Shown piece by piece: positions 43,043-53,363 of a stretch of 64,000 bases of DNA. Numbering within the stretch: position 1 is the first letter of the stretch; the number at the start of each line of letters is the position of its first letter. Made by a program: the position numbers and the translations under genes. The stretch comes from DATCMU01 sp036563245 (lineage in GTDB: Bacteria; Pseudomonadota; Alphaproteobacteria; Rhizobiales; Devosiaceae), in assembly GCA_036563245.1 (NCBI GenBank), contig DATCMU010000042.1, forward strand, positions 24,060-88,059, in the 5' to 3' direction. The notes below the pieces were generated by a model. That model was not told the origin of the DNA and made no database searches. It saw nothing but the letters and a program-made list of their open reading frames with translations.

Positions 43043-43067
43043 ATTACCCGCTTTGCAAGCGGGTAAT
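43043..43067. other. Perfect 11-bp hairpin
   Basis: ATTACCCGCTT, loop TGC, AAGCGGGTAAT, further extended outside by CCGCC/GGCGG. No T-run, so not a terminator. Confidence 0.7.
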
Positions 43068-43113
43068 GGCGGCGGAGGTAGGGGTTATTCCCGCGAGTCG
43101 ATAACCACTCGGC

Positions 43114-43260
43114 GTCGTCCCGGGACTTGATCCCGGGACCCAATCGCCTCGCAGCGCGGCACACGGCAGGAGGAGAATCGCTTTGTCGCGTATCGACCTT
43201 TTCGACGCCCATCCTTGCCGCAACCGAGAGTGGACCCCGGGATCAAGTCCCGGGGCGACG
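43114..43260. repeat. Short inverted-repeat element (MITE/palindrome-unit like)
   Basis: The left end carries TCCCGGGACTTGATCCCGGGA (written here as halves TCCCGGGACT and TGATCCCGGGA) and the right end its inverse, CCCGGGATCAAGTCCCGGGG. The interior is about 90 nt without a gene. Such CCCGGGATCAAG palindromes are dispersed in many Hyphomicrobiales genomes, so this is likely one copy of an intergenic repeat family. Confidence 0.6.
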
Positions 43261-43392
43261 CCTGCGTTTTGGTGAAGGGGCTGCCACGATCTCCCGCCCC
43301 GTACTCCGATACCACGCCCGTCCCTGCCATCTCGCCTGTTGGAAACTTCCAACTTTGCTGACTTATGGCCCGCGAGTGCTTACATAGAGCTC

Positions 43393-45330
43393 ATGCGCTT
43401 TTCCGACGGCTTTCTTGAAGAGATACGGACCCGCCTGCCGATATCGCAGGTGGTGGGCGAATTTGTCGCCTGGGACAAGCGCAAGAGCCAGCCGGGGCGC
43501 GGGGATTACTGGGCCTGCTGCCCGTTCCATGGCGAGAAGACCCCCAGCTTTCACGCCGACGACCGCAAGGGTATCTACCATTGCTTCGGCTGCGGGGTGA
43601 CGGGCGATCATTTCCGCTTCCTGACCGAGAAGGCGGGGATGAGTTTTCCCGAGGCGGTGGAAAAGCTGGCCGGACTGGCCGGGGTGCCAATGCCGGCGCG
43701 CGACGAGCGCGAGGAACGGCGCGAGGCGCACCGGCGCAGCCTTTACGACGTGATGGAACTGGCGACGGCCTATTTCGAGGCGGCGCTTTCGCACAATATC
43801 GGGGCGCGGGCGCGCGGCTACCTGTTCGAGCGCGGGGTGAGCCCCGCCTCGCAGACGCGGTTTCGCCTTGGTTTTGCTCCGGACAGCCGCAACGGGCTCA
43901 AGGAGCACCTGGCGGCGAACGGGGTTTCGGCCGAGGAGATGATCGCCACCGGGCTTGTGGTGCATGGCGAGGACATCGCGGTGCCCTACGACCGGTTCCG
44001 CAACCGGGTGATCTTCCCGATCACCGATTTCCGCGGGCGGGTGATCGCCTTCGGCGGGCGGGCGCTCTCGCCGGACGTGCCGGCCAAATATCTCAACTCG
44101 CCGGAAACCGAACTCTTTCACAAGCGCCTGACGCTTTATAACGGCAAGGACGCGCGGCAGGCTGCGCGCGACGGCAAGCCCATCATCGTGGTGGAAGGCT
44201 ATCTCGATGTGATCGCGGCAGTGGCCGGCGGCTTTCAGGGCACGGTGGCCCCGCTCGGCACGGCGCTGACCGAGGACCATCTGGCGCTGTTGTGGCAGAT
44301 GACCGATGCGCCGATCCTTTGCCTCGACGGCGACAGCGCCGGGCAGCGCGCGGCGGAGCGCACCGCCGATCTTGCCCTGCCGCTTCTCAAGCCGAGGCGG
44401 ACGGTGAAGTTCGTCACGCTGCCCGAAGGGATGGATCCGGACGACCTGATCCGCCAGCAGGGCGCAAAGGCGTTCGCGGCGCTGATCGAGGGCGCGCGCC
44501 CCCTTTCCGACGTGGTGTGGGACATCGAGACGCGCGGCGTGTTCGACGATACGCCGGAGGGGCGGGCGGCGCTGGAACAGCGGATGCGCGAGCGGGCCAA
44601 TGCGATCAACGACGCTTCGGTGCGCCGGCACTATTCGCAGGCCTTCGATGAGCGGCTAGCGGGACTGTTCTCCGGCGGTTCGGCGCGGCAGCGCGGGGCG
44701 CGGGGCGAAAACCGCTCGGGCCGCCGCTGGTGGCCGGGCGAGGGGCCGCGCGGACGCGGCACCCCCAAGCTGGTGGTCTCGGAATCCCTTCGCAACTCGC
44801 GGCTGTTGAAGCCGGGGCGCAATATCGAGGTGACGCCGCGCGAGGCGGTGATCGCCATGAGCCTGATCAACCATCCCGCCCTGGCGGAATCGCGGCTGGA
44901 GACGCTGGCCGCGCTCGACCTGGAATCGCCGGCGGCGCGCCAGGTGATGGGCGCGGTGGTGGACGAGATCGCCCATCGGCCCGGGATTTCGGCGAAGGAG
45001 CTGAACGAGGTGTTGGTGGCAGCCGGCCATGGCCCGCTGATCGAGAAGATGCGCGCGGTGCTGCAGCGACAGGGCGTGTGGCAGGCGGGCGCGGAAATCG
45101 CGGAAATGGACGCGGAAACCGGATTTCGTCATGCGCTGGCCTTGCATTACAAATCCGTTCAGCTAAATAGGGAACTCAGAGCGGCCGAGCTGGCGCTGGG
45201 CGAAGACCCGAGCGAAGAAACCTTTCAAAGGCTGCGCGACATCCAGAACCAGATTACCAGTGTCGATGGCACAGAGGCATTGATTGAGGGGTTTGGTTCG
45301 CTATCCGGGCGTGCATCACGGAGCTTCTAG
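43393..45330 (+). CDS. dnaG: DNA primase
   Basis: A 645-aa primase that makes RNA primers at the replication fork. Zinc finger CCPFHGEKTPSFH ... YHCFGCG near residues 38-63. The core has YLNSPETELFHKR, then the Toprim metal site VVEGYLDVIA and LCLDGDSAGQRAA. The C-terminal helicase-binding part is present. Start MRFSDGFLEEIRTRLP at 43393. It precedes rpoD by 181 nt on the same strand, the remnant of the macromolecular synthesis operon. Confidence 0.96.
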   Translation: MRFSDGFLEEIRTRLPISQVVGEFVAWDKRKSQPGRGDYWACCPFHGEKTPSFHADDRKGIYHCFGCGVTGDHFRFLTEKAGMSFPEAVEKLAGLAGVPMPARDEREERREAHRRSLYDVMELATAYFEAALSHNIGARARGYLFERGVSPASQTRFRLGFAPDSRNGLKEHLAANGVSAEEMIATGLVVHGEDIAVPYDRFRNRVIFPITDFRGRVIAFGGRALSPDVPAKYLNSPETELFHKRLTLYNGKDARQAARDGKPIIVVEGYLDVIAAVAGGFQGTVAPLGTALTEDHLALLWQMTDAPILCLDGDSAGQRAAERTADLALPLLKPRRTVKFVTLPEGMDPDDLIRQQGAKAFAALIEGARPLSDVVWDIETRGVFDDTPEGRAALEQRMRERANAINDASVRRHYSQAFDERLAGLFSGGSARQRGARGENRSGRRWWPGEGPRGRGTPKLVVSESLRNSRLLKPGRNIEVTPREAVIAMSLINHPALAESRLETLAALDLESPAARQVMGAVVDEIAHRPGISAKELNEVLVAAGHGPLIEKMRAVLQRQGVWQAGAEIAEMDAETGFRHALALHYKSVQLNRELRAAELALGEDPSEETFQRLRDIQNQITSVDGTEALIEGFGSLSGRASRSF

Positions 45331-45511
45331 GGGAAGCACGTGGGCGCGCGTATTTGCGCATCTGCAGCCAGGATGCGCCACCGGTGGCGGCCGCATCGCA
45401 GCGTTGATCCCGGAAACCCGGCGTTAACCCCACTTTACGATGCAGGATGCCATCACCATTTGACAGACACACCGCCGCCCGGCAGCCGGCACGGCGTCAC
45501 GGAGACAGCGA

Positions 45512-47563
<2,052 letters not shown>

Positions 47564-47693
47564 GCCATTTCGCCTTTCGATGAAATCAGAAGGCATGGCC
47601 TGATTTCTTGATTGGCCGCATGTTCGAAACGGAAAGCCGGTATCCTCTTTTCCTGAACATGCTCCAGATGTCTTCTCGCAGATGACCTTGGTA

Positions 47694-47718
47694 ACGGGAG
47701 CCGCACGGCTCCCGTTTT
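47694..47718 (+). terminator. Intrinsic terminator after rpoD
   Basis: Stem ACGGGAGCC/GGCTCCCGT with loop GCAC, then TTTTCG, 130 nt past the rpoD stop. Confidence 0.8.
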
Positions 47719-47794
47719 CGTTATGGACACCGGCAGGCGGGGCTTTGCTCGGCACCGGTTGCTTAGGCCTCTTGCGCGCGGCCGTCGATGGTTT

Positions 47795-47818
47795 ATACTG
47801 AACTATATGGTTCAGTAT
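47795..47818. promoter_or_regulatory. Operator palindrome over the ArsR start codon
   Basis: ATACTGAAC, spacer TATATG, GTTCAGTAT: a perfect 9-bp inverted repeat. The ATG of the repressor gene lies inside the spacer, so binding would block its own expression. Confidence 0.75.
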
Positions 47819-48166
47819 GCACAGACACGATTTGATGCCTCATTTGCCGCGCTCTCGGACGCGACCCGACGCGGCATCCTCGAACAGCTTGGGCGGTCGG
47901 ACGCCTCGATCACCGATCTCGCGGAAAAGTTCCACATGACGCTGACGGGCATGAAGAAACATGTCGGCGTGCTGGAGCGGGCGGGGCTGGTCACGACCGA
48001 GAAAATCGGACGGGTGCGCACCTGCCGGCTTGGCCTCAGCCGGCTGGAGCAGGAGGCTGCGTGGATCGAGACCTATCGCCAGCTGTGGGACGCACGTTTC
48101 AATGAGCTGGATGGCGTGATTGCCGAACTCAACAACAAGGAACAAATCGATGAACGCAAAGGATAG
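47807..48166 (+). CDS. ArsR-family helix-turn-helix regulator
   Basis: A 119-aa winged-helix repressor: FAALSDATRRGILEQLGRSDASITDLAEKFHMTLTGMKKHV. No cysteine metal site is evident, matching the non-metal ArsR subgroup that pairs with SRPBCC/AHSA1 proteins. The start MVQYAQTRF lies inside a perfect palindrome. The last 17 nt overlap the SRPBCC gene. Confidence 0.9.
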   Translation: MVQYAQTRFDASFAALSDATRRGILEQLGRSDASITDLAEKFHMTLTGMKKHVGVLERAGLVTTEKIGRVRTCRLGLSRLEQEAAWIETYRQLWDARFNELDGVIAELNNKEQIDERKG

Positions 48167-48674
48167 CGACGGGGTCGTTTCCGGGCGAAAGCGCACAAGG
48201 ACGGAACGGACGTCGGAGCGCGAACTGGTCGTGACCCGAAGTTTCGACGCCTCGCCACACATCGTGTTCAAGGCCTGGACCACGCCGGAGCTGTTCATGC
48301 GCTGGTGGGCGCCGAAGTCGTTCGGCATAACATTGCTGTCGTGCGAGATGGACGTCCGGACAGGTGGAACATATCGTCTCGAATTCGGACACCCGTCATT
48401 CGACCAGCCGATGGCATTCCACGGCAAATACATTGAAGTGGTGCCGGACACGCGGCTCGTCTGGACAAACGAAGAAGAGGATGAGGGTTCCGTGACCACC
48501 GCGACATTCGAGGCACGGGGCGCGGAGACGCTGGTGATCGTGCATGACCTTTATCCCTCGAAGGATGCGCTCGACGCCGCCATCGCTTCGGGCAGCACGG
48601 GTGCGTACCCGGAGCAGTTCGAGGAACTGGACGCCATTCTTGCAGGACTGGGCGAGGAGACCGGGCAGCCATAG
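48150..48674 (+). CDS. SRPBCC (AHSA1-like) domain protein
   Basis: A 174-aa START-like fold protein: VTRSFDASPHIVFKAWTTPELFMRWWAPKSFG, DVRTGGTYRLEF, GKYIEVVPDTRLVWTN and a C-terminal EQFEELDAILA. Binds a hydrophobic ligand; role unknown. It is in an operon with the ArsR regulator (17-nt overlap), which should control it. Start MNAKDSDG at 48150. Confidence 0.9.
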   Translation: MNAKDSDGVVSGRKRTRTERTSERELVVTRSFDASPHIVFKAWTTPELFMRWWAPKSFGITLLSCEMDVRTGGTYRLEFGHPSFDQPMAFHGKYIEVVPDTRLVWTNEEEDEGSVTTATFEARGAETLVIVHDLYPSKDALDAAIASGSTGAYPEQFEELDAILAGLGEETGQP

Positions 48675-48868
48675 GGGCGCGCCGGCCTTTCCGATGCGCT
48701 TGCCGGCAACCCTTTGAACGTGGGGCCGTGACGCCTTGAAGGGGTTGATCGCCCATGCGCAACGTGCAATGCCCTCACATCCGCCCATTGCGGCGCGATC
48801 CCGTGCCGCACTCGCCTCCGCGCCAATCCTGGCAGGGACAATCGTGCGGATCATTTGGAGTTCATCAT

Positions 48869-49096
48869 ATGGCCAAGAAGCCCACGGCCCGCGTGGAAAT
48901 GGTTTCCTACGACGTGATCTATGAGGACGGAAGCCAGCGCTCGAACCGGCGGGTGCCGGCCGACCTGCTCGAGGGGCTCGACGGCGGGGAAGAGGCGGTG
49001 AAGGCCGAACTGGCCCGGCAGGACCGCGAGATTTCGGAAAAGTCCGGCGTCCCCCCGCTCAAGATCAAGTCGATCAAGCGTTCGGGCAAGAGGTAG
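48869..49096 (+). CDS. Conserved small protein of Hyphomicrobiales
   Basis: A 75-aa basic protein starting MAKKPTARVEMVSYDVIYEDGS and ending KIKSIKRSGKR. I recognise it as a widely conserved hypothetical of this order without an assigned function. The start is the ATG at 48869; ribosome site GGAG lies 9 nt before. A bidirectional terminator follows. Confidence 0.75.
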   Translation: MAKKPTARVEMVSYDVIYEDGSQRSNRRVPADLLEGLDGGEEAVKAELARQDREISEKSGVPPLKIKSIKRSGKR

Positions 49097-49135
49097 GGGC
49101 TTCGGTCAAAGCCCCACACGACGACCAGGCAATGA

Positions 49136-49163
49136 AAAACCCACCGCCGAAACGGTGGGTTTT
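49136..49163. terminator. Bidirectional intrinsic terminator
   Basis: Stem AAAACCCACCG/CGGTGGGTTTT with loop CCGAAA. It has A/T runs on both sides, serving the small gene (plus) and phoX (minus). Confidence 0.85.
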
Positions 49164-49221
49164 CCCTTTTTGCGCCTTGGCGAACGGGGCCTTGCCAACC
49201 CCGCTGCGCCTTTTGGCCTGG

Positions 49222-51060
49222 CTACTGGGCGTTCGGGTTGAAACCGAAATATTCCAGGTAGGGGTCGAAATACTTGTCCACGTTGCCGTTGGCTTCGAAG
49301 GCGCGGGCGTCGGTGGGGTATTCTTCGCCGCCCAGATGCGTGCCCCAGGGGGTCGGCATGCCGGCGCAGAAGGTGTAGCCGCCATAGGCGGGCGACAGGT
49401 CGACGGGCTTGGAGCCGGTCACCACCAGACGGCCGGAGGCGCTGTCGAGGTCGAGCCCCGAGATGTACATGGTGCCCGTGCCTTCCTCGAACTGGGTGAT
49501 GGTGTAGAGTTCACCATCGGCGGTCTTGAGCAGCGAGGAGTGGTCGGGCGAGGTGGAGACCCCCTCGGGCAGGTCCATCCTGGAGTAGTTGACCAGCGGC
49601 GTGCCGTCCTTGGCGATGGCCTGGCCCCATACTGTCTTGCCGATCACGTCGCCGGAGCGGAACAGGGTATTGTAGCCGCCTGTAGCGACCGTCTCGCCAT
49701 TGACGGTCATCTTGCCAGTGAACTCAGGCTTACGCTTTTCCGCATCGGTGACCGCGGCCGGGATGGGGGCGAAGCTGACCTTGTCATCGGCCTTGATCTT
49801 CTTCGGGATGGCGACATAGCCGATATAGGCGCGGGTATCTGAGGGGCTCAAGGCCTTGTCCTCGTCGCTCTCGCCATAGGGGTGCTGCACAACGGTCATC
49901 ATCAGATCGTAGTTGGGGTCGATGTTCTTGTAGTAGAACGGCGACGTGGTTTCGGAACCATAGGGCGTGGTGAACACGCGGGCCAGCGAACCCTCGTTCA
50001 GGTCGTAGGCCCAGACCACGTCGTTCTGGTGATAGTCGGTGTCCTCGCCGATGAAGATCAGGTCATCGGTGGGGCCGGCAACCACGTTGTCGGGGCTGGC
50101 GATGTTGTTGATGTCGCATTCGTTGACCGCGGCGCCCTTGTCGAACGGACCGCCAGCGACCAGCACCTTCATGTCGGTGGTCGCCATGTCGTTGCCGACC
50201 GAGAGCTGATAGACCGCGCCGCACTTGTTCGCGGCGACGTTGATATCGTCGGATACTCCGGCGAGCTTGGGCGCAGCGGCCATTGCCTTGCCGACCTCGG
50301 AAATCGAGAGGTACAGCTTGTGGCGCTTTTCGTTGTAGGTGATGCCTTCGAACTTGCGGAACTCGGTGGTCGCACCCTTGATCGCTGCGTAGCGAAGGGT
50401 CTCGATGCGCGAGGCAACCGTCGCGATTTCCTCGGCGCTCATGCCAAGGCTGTTTTCGGTCCTCAGCTTGAGGCACTCGGCGCCGGACTCGATCTCGACC
50501 GGCGTGAAGCCGGCGGGGCAGGCGTTGTCGGCCACATCGGCGGTCTCGAACAGGTCGGAGAACTTCACGCCCCTGGAAATCGCGGCGTCGATATCGGCAT
50601 CGTTTGCGTGGCCAAGGGAGATCCAGGAAATGGTGAATTCGCCATTGGGCGCGCCGGCGGGGGTGGTCTGGGTCAGCCTGGCGGCGAACAACTCACCGGA
50701 CGTGAGGTCGCCGGCCTTGTCGGCGACATAGCGGAACATGCCGCGGTTGGTGCCGTCGTCGCCGGCATAGACGGTGCGGGAATCGGGCATGACATAGGCC
50801 AGTTCCCAGGCCAGGCGGCCCATGGAGAAGTGCTTGGCGGCAGTCGCGTTGGCGGCGAAGGCGCCATCGCCAAGTCCGACACCGGCCTTGATGGCGACTT
50901 CCACCGGGAAGCCGACGCGGTAGACCGAGGTCTGGGCCAGCGCGGCCTCGCGCGATTTCTGGACCGCGTCCTGCGCGTGAGCGCCGGAGACGGCGGAGAC
51001 GAGGGCGGTCGCGGTGGCCAGCATCAGTGCCGACCGCTTGAGGGTGAGGTAACGCACCAT
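49222..51060 (-). CDS. phoX: PhoX-family alkaline phosphatase
   Basis: A 612-aa secreted calcium/iron phosphatase (DUF839). A signal peptide is present (start MVRYLTLKRSALM, cleavage after SGAHA). Motifs include DDGTNRGMFRYVADKAG, KFEGITYNEKRHKLYLSISEVG and GEDTDYHQNDVVWAYDLNEG. The C-terminus carries SPAYGGYTFCAGMPTPWGTHLGGEEY (quoted from about residue 570 to 595; key residues are Cys and Glu). A Pho-box-like site lies 127 nt upstream. Confidence 0.9.
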   Translation of the reverse strand: MVRYLTLKRSALMLATATALVSAVSGAHAQDAVQKSREAALAQTSVYRVGFPVEVAIKAGVGLGDGAFAANATAAKHFSMGRLAWELAYVMPDSRTVYAGDDGTNRGMFRYVADKAGDLTSGELFAARLTQTTPAGAPNGEFTISWISLGHANDADIDAAISRGVKFSDLFETADVADNACPAGFTPVEIESGAECLKLRTENSLGMSAEEIATVASRIETLRYAAIKGATTEFRKFEGITYNEKRHKLYLSISEVGKAMAAAPKLAGVSDDINVAANKCGAVYQLSVGNDMATTDMKVLVAGGPFDKGAAVNECDINNIASPDNVVAGPTDDLIFIGEDTDYHQNDVVWAYDLNEGSLARVFTTPYGSETTSPFYYKNIDPNYDLMMTVVQHPYGESDEDKALSPSDTRAYIGYVAIPKKIKADDKVSFAPIPAAVTDAEKRKPEFTGKMTVNGETVATGGYNTLFRSGDVIGKTVWGQAIAKDGTPLVNYSRMDLPEGVSTSPDHSSLLKTADGELYTITQFEEGTGTMYISGLDLDSASGRLVVTGSKPVDLSPAYGGYTFCAGMPTPWGTHLGGEEYPTDARAFEANGNVDKYFDPYLEYFGFNPNAQ

Positions 51061-51186
51061 TGGTTTCTCCCGGAGCGAAGGTTCAGCGTTTCGTCGCCGG
51101 CTGGATCTTGTCGCAAGGTGTGACCATGCGGTGTACCCTCCAGCCCGGCGCCAGCGCGGTGGGTAGCAGCGCTCCGTCGCACAGAG

Positions 51187-51204
51187 GTTACGGTTTCGTG
51201 ACAG
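51187..51204 (-). promoter_or_regulatory. Pho-box-like site upstream of phoX
   Basis: Minus strand CTGTCAC-GAAA-CCGTAAC. Half-site structure and spacing fit PhoB boxes, and a similar site precedes cpdB at 35506-35523. Confidence 0.7.
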
Positions 51205-51340
51205 TTTTCTGACGGGCAAGGCGCTGGCCTGCCCGATCGCGCGATCCGACGCGATTGCAGGCCGGGGCCGGTCGAAGGGAGACGACTGCGCCCGGCGATG
51301 CTAAACAGGCATCCAGCACAGCAAGCACAAGGAGCCCGGC

Positions 51341-51628
51341 ATGTCATTTCTGAAATCCCTTTTCGGCGGCAAGGGCGGCGAACAGTCCGGTGCGGCCAAG
51401 GCGGGCGCCACCGAGGAATATAACGGCTTCGTCATTCGCGCCGCGCCGCAGGCCCAGGGCGGCGAGCATATCCTTGCCGGGAGCGTGGAAAAGGAAATCG
51501 GCGGCGAATTGAAGTCGCACACCTTCATCCGTGCCGACCGCTTCTCGTCGCGGGACGATGCGGAGGCCGCCGCCCTGCGCAAGGGCAAGCAGCTGGTCGA
51601 CGAACAGGGCGAGCGCCTGTTTTCCTGA
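51341..51628 (+). CDS. HlyU-family protein
   Basis: A 95-aa protein: MSFLKSLFGG opening, then YNGFVIRAAPQAQGG, VEKEIGGELKSHTFIRADRF and DAEAAALRKGKQLVDEQGE. This is the alphaproteobacterial HlyU-like family, named after the Vibrio haemolysin activator but with no proven regulatory role here. An AGGAGC ribosome site precedes the ATG. Alone on its strand next to phoX. Confidence 0.85.
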   Translation: MSFLKSLFGGKGGEQSGAAKAGATEEYNGFVIRAAPQAQGGEHILAGSVEKEIGGELKSHTFIRADRFSSRDDAEAAALRKGKQLVDEQGERLFS

Positions 51629-51704
51629 CAGTCGGCCATTGCTCTGAATCAATGCATCCGCCCGTTGGCGCGCGCAATCTCGCCTGAAAGAGGGAGAATG
51701 CGAT

Positions 51705-52154
51705 ATGGGCGATGCATCGGCGGTTGCCAGAAAGCCGCTTGAGTATTCGGTTGGCATTTCAAGGGTCGATGGGCATTCCAGTCTGGCGCGCTGCAAATCG
51801 GCGGAAATCGTGCTCGACACCGATCCGGCGGGCAGGGCGGACGCCTTCAACCCGGCCGAACTGCTTCTGGCTTCGCTTGCCGCGTGCCTGATGAAAGGCA
51901 TCGAGCGGGTGACGCCGATGCTGGGGTTCGATCTGCGCGGGGTGGAAATCACCGTGCACGGGACGCGCCAGGACGCGCCGCCGAAAATGATCGGGATCGG
52001 CTACGAGATCGTCGTGGATACCGACGAGCCTGAACACCGGCTCGATCTCTTGCACCGCAACGCGCGCAAGTACGGCACGATTTCGAACACGCTGGCCGAG
52101 GCCGTGCCGCTGACCGGCACCATGCGGCGCGCGCAGCCGAGCGCGGAAGGATGA
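51705..52154 (+). CDS. OsmC family protein
   Basis: A 149-aa relative of Ohr/OsmC. The first cysteine region is LLASLAACLMKGIERV (Cys in AAC); the second cysteine expected in VCP-type motifs is replaced (LHRNARKYGTISNTL), so thiol peroxidase activity is doubtful. Family resembles YhfA-like OsmC proteins. Its stop overlaps the ATG of the next gene (ATGA), coupling the two. Confidence 0.85.
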   Translation: MGDASAVARKPLEYSVGISRVDGHSSLARCKSAEIVLDTDPAGRADAFNPAELLLASLAACLMKGIERVTPMLGFDLRGVEITVHGTRQDAPPKMIGIGYEIVVDTDEPEHRLDLLHRNARKYGTISNTLAEAVPLTGTMRRAQPSAEG

Positions 52155-52777
52155 AAGCGGCGATGGAGAAGACCGACTTTCGCAAGGCGCTCGGGGATCT
52201 CTACGGCCCGTCGGACAAGGACTTCTCGATTGTCGTGGTGCCGGCCATGCAGTTCGTCATGTGCGACGGGCAGGGCGACCCGAACAAGTCCGCGGACTAC
52301 CAGGGGGGCCTGAACTGGCTCTTCACGATCAGCTACAAGCTCAAGTTCGCCTCCAGGGACCATCTGCAGCATGACTATGTGGTGCCGCCGCTCGAGGCCC
52401 TGTGGTGGGCCGACGACATGCGTGACTTCGTCGAGGGCCGCAAGGAGAAGTGGCGCTGGACCCAGATGATCATGGTGCCGGACTGGATCGGCAAGGAGAT
52501 GTTCGCCGAGGCTGTGAAGGTGGCGGGCAAGAAGCTCGGCGCGCCACCGCCGAGCCTGCGGTTGGAGCCCTTCGACGAGGGGTTGAGCGTCCAGATCATG
52601 CATATCGGTCCTTATGGCGCGGAGGCGCCGACCATCAAGCGATTGCACGAGGAGTTCCTGCCGCGACACGGTCTGGCCGAAAACGGCCTGCATCACGAAA
52701 TCTATCTGTCCGACCCGCGTCGAACCGCGCCAGACAAGCTCAAGACCGTGATCCGGCAACCGGTGAAGCGGATGTGA
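52151..52777 (+). CDS. GyrI-like domain protein
   Basis: A 208-aa small-molecule-binding protein of the GyrI/SHS2 fold: VPAMQFVMCDGQGDPN, GGLNWLFTISYKLKF, VVPPLEALWWADDM and HIGPYGAEAPTIKRLHEEFL. No DNA-binding domain, so not an AraC-type regulator. Relatives degrade or bind aromatic/cyclopropanoid compounds. Second gene of a probable osmC-gyrI-flavodoxin operon. Confidence 0.88.
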   Translation: MKAAMEKTDFRKALGDLYGPSDKDFSIVVVPAMQFVMCDGQGDPNKSADYQGGLNWLFTISYKLKFASRDHLQHDYVVPPLEALWWADDMRDFVEGRKEKWRWTQMIMVPDWIGKEMFAEAVKVAGKKLGAPPPSLRLEPFDEGLSVQIMHIGPYGAEAPTIKRLHEEFLPRHGLAENGLHHEIYLSDPRRTAPDKLKTVIRQPVKRM

Positions 52778-52808
52778 GCCGCGGCGACGCAGGAAGAGGG
52801 AGGAAACC

Positions 52809-53288
52809 ATGAAGGTGCTGGTCGTTCACGATTCGGTTTACGGAAACACCGCCAGGATCGCGGCGGCGATGGCCGCAGCGCTCGAAAGCGCGCATGAGGT
52901 GCGCCGGGTCACGGTCGGGGAAGCCGCTGCGGGCGATCTTGCCGGGCTGGACCTGGTGATCGCGGGAGCGCCCACACACGCCTTTCATCCCTCGCCCGCA
53001 ATGACGGACTGGCTCAAGGCGCTGGCGGCCGGAGCGCTCGACGGCATTGCCTGCGCCGCTTTCGACACGCGGATCGCGCCCGAGGACATCGGGATCGGCT
53101 GGCTGAGGATGATGGTCAAGATGTTCGGTTATGCCGCGCCGCATATCGGACGCAGGCTCGAAAGCCATGGCGGCCGGCTGGTAGTGCCGCCCGAAGGGTT
53201 CATGGTCACCGACCGCGAGGGCCCGCTTCGCGACGGGGAGGAACAAAGGGCTGCCCAATGGGCAAGGGGTGTGGCTGCGGCCGTTTGA
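52809..53288 (+). CDS. Flavodoxin-like protein
   Basis: A 159-aa FMN-binding protein: phosphate loop VHDSVYGNTARIA, then VIAGAPTHAFHPSPAM with the 50s loop and a late GGRLVVPPEGFMV. An electron carrier or quinone reductase is possible. Starts 31 nt after the gyrI-like gene, same strand, with GGAGG 5 nt before the ATG. Confidence 0.88.
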   Translation: MKVLVVHDSVYGNTARIAAAMAAALESAHEVRRVTVGEAAAGDLAGLDLVIAGAPTHAFHPSPAMTDWLKALAAGALDGIACAAFDTRIAPEDIGIGWLRMMVKMFGYAAPHIGRRLESHGGRLVVPPEGFMVTDREGPLRDGEEQRAAQWARGVAAAV

Positions 53289-53293
53289 CAGGA

Positions 53294-53354
53294 TAACGCC
53301 TTGCCAGCTGCGCTCCGCAGGCGTTAAGGGAGGCCAGGTTCACGGCAGCTGGCA
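53294..53354 (+). promoter_or_regulatory. Structured leader of queF (candidate RNA switch)
   Basis: Two perfect helices interleave. Helix 1: TAACGCCT (53294-53301) with AGGCGTTA (53319-53326). Helix 2: TGCCAGCTG (53302-53310) with CAGCTGGCA (53346-53354), ending at the weak ribosome site before the queF ATG. They form either a pseudoknot or two competing folds. It does not match the preQ1-I consensus. Function inferred only. Confidence 0.45.
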
Positions 53355-53363
53355 GGCCAATCG

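Larger units (their letters stand above)
42726..43392. other. 667-nt intergenic region with repeats
   Basis: Apart from the inverted-repeat element (43114-43260) and a perfect hairpin (43043-43067) I see no gene. It lies between the hydrolase (minus) and dnaG (plus). Confidence 0.5.

Noticed and set aside
53289..53363. Canonical preQ1-I riboswitch
   Set aside because: The expected short stem, C-rich loop and A-rich tail are missing; the structure seen is different.
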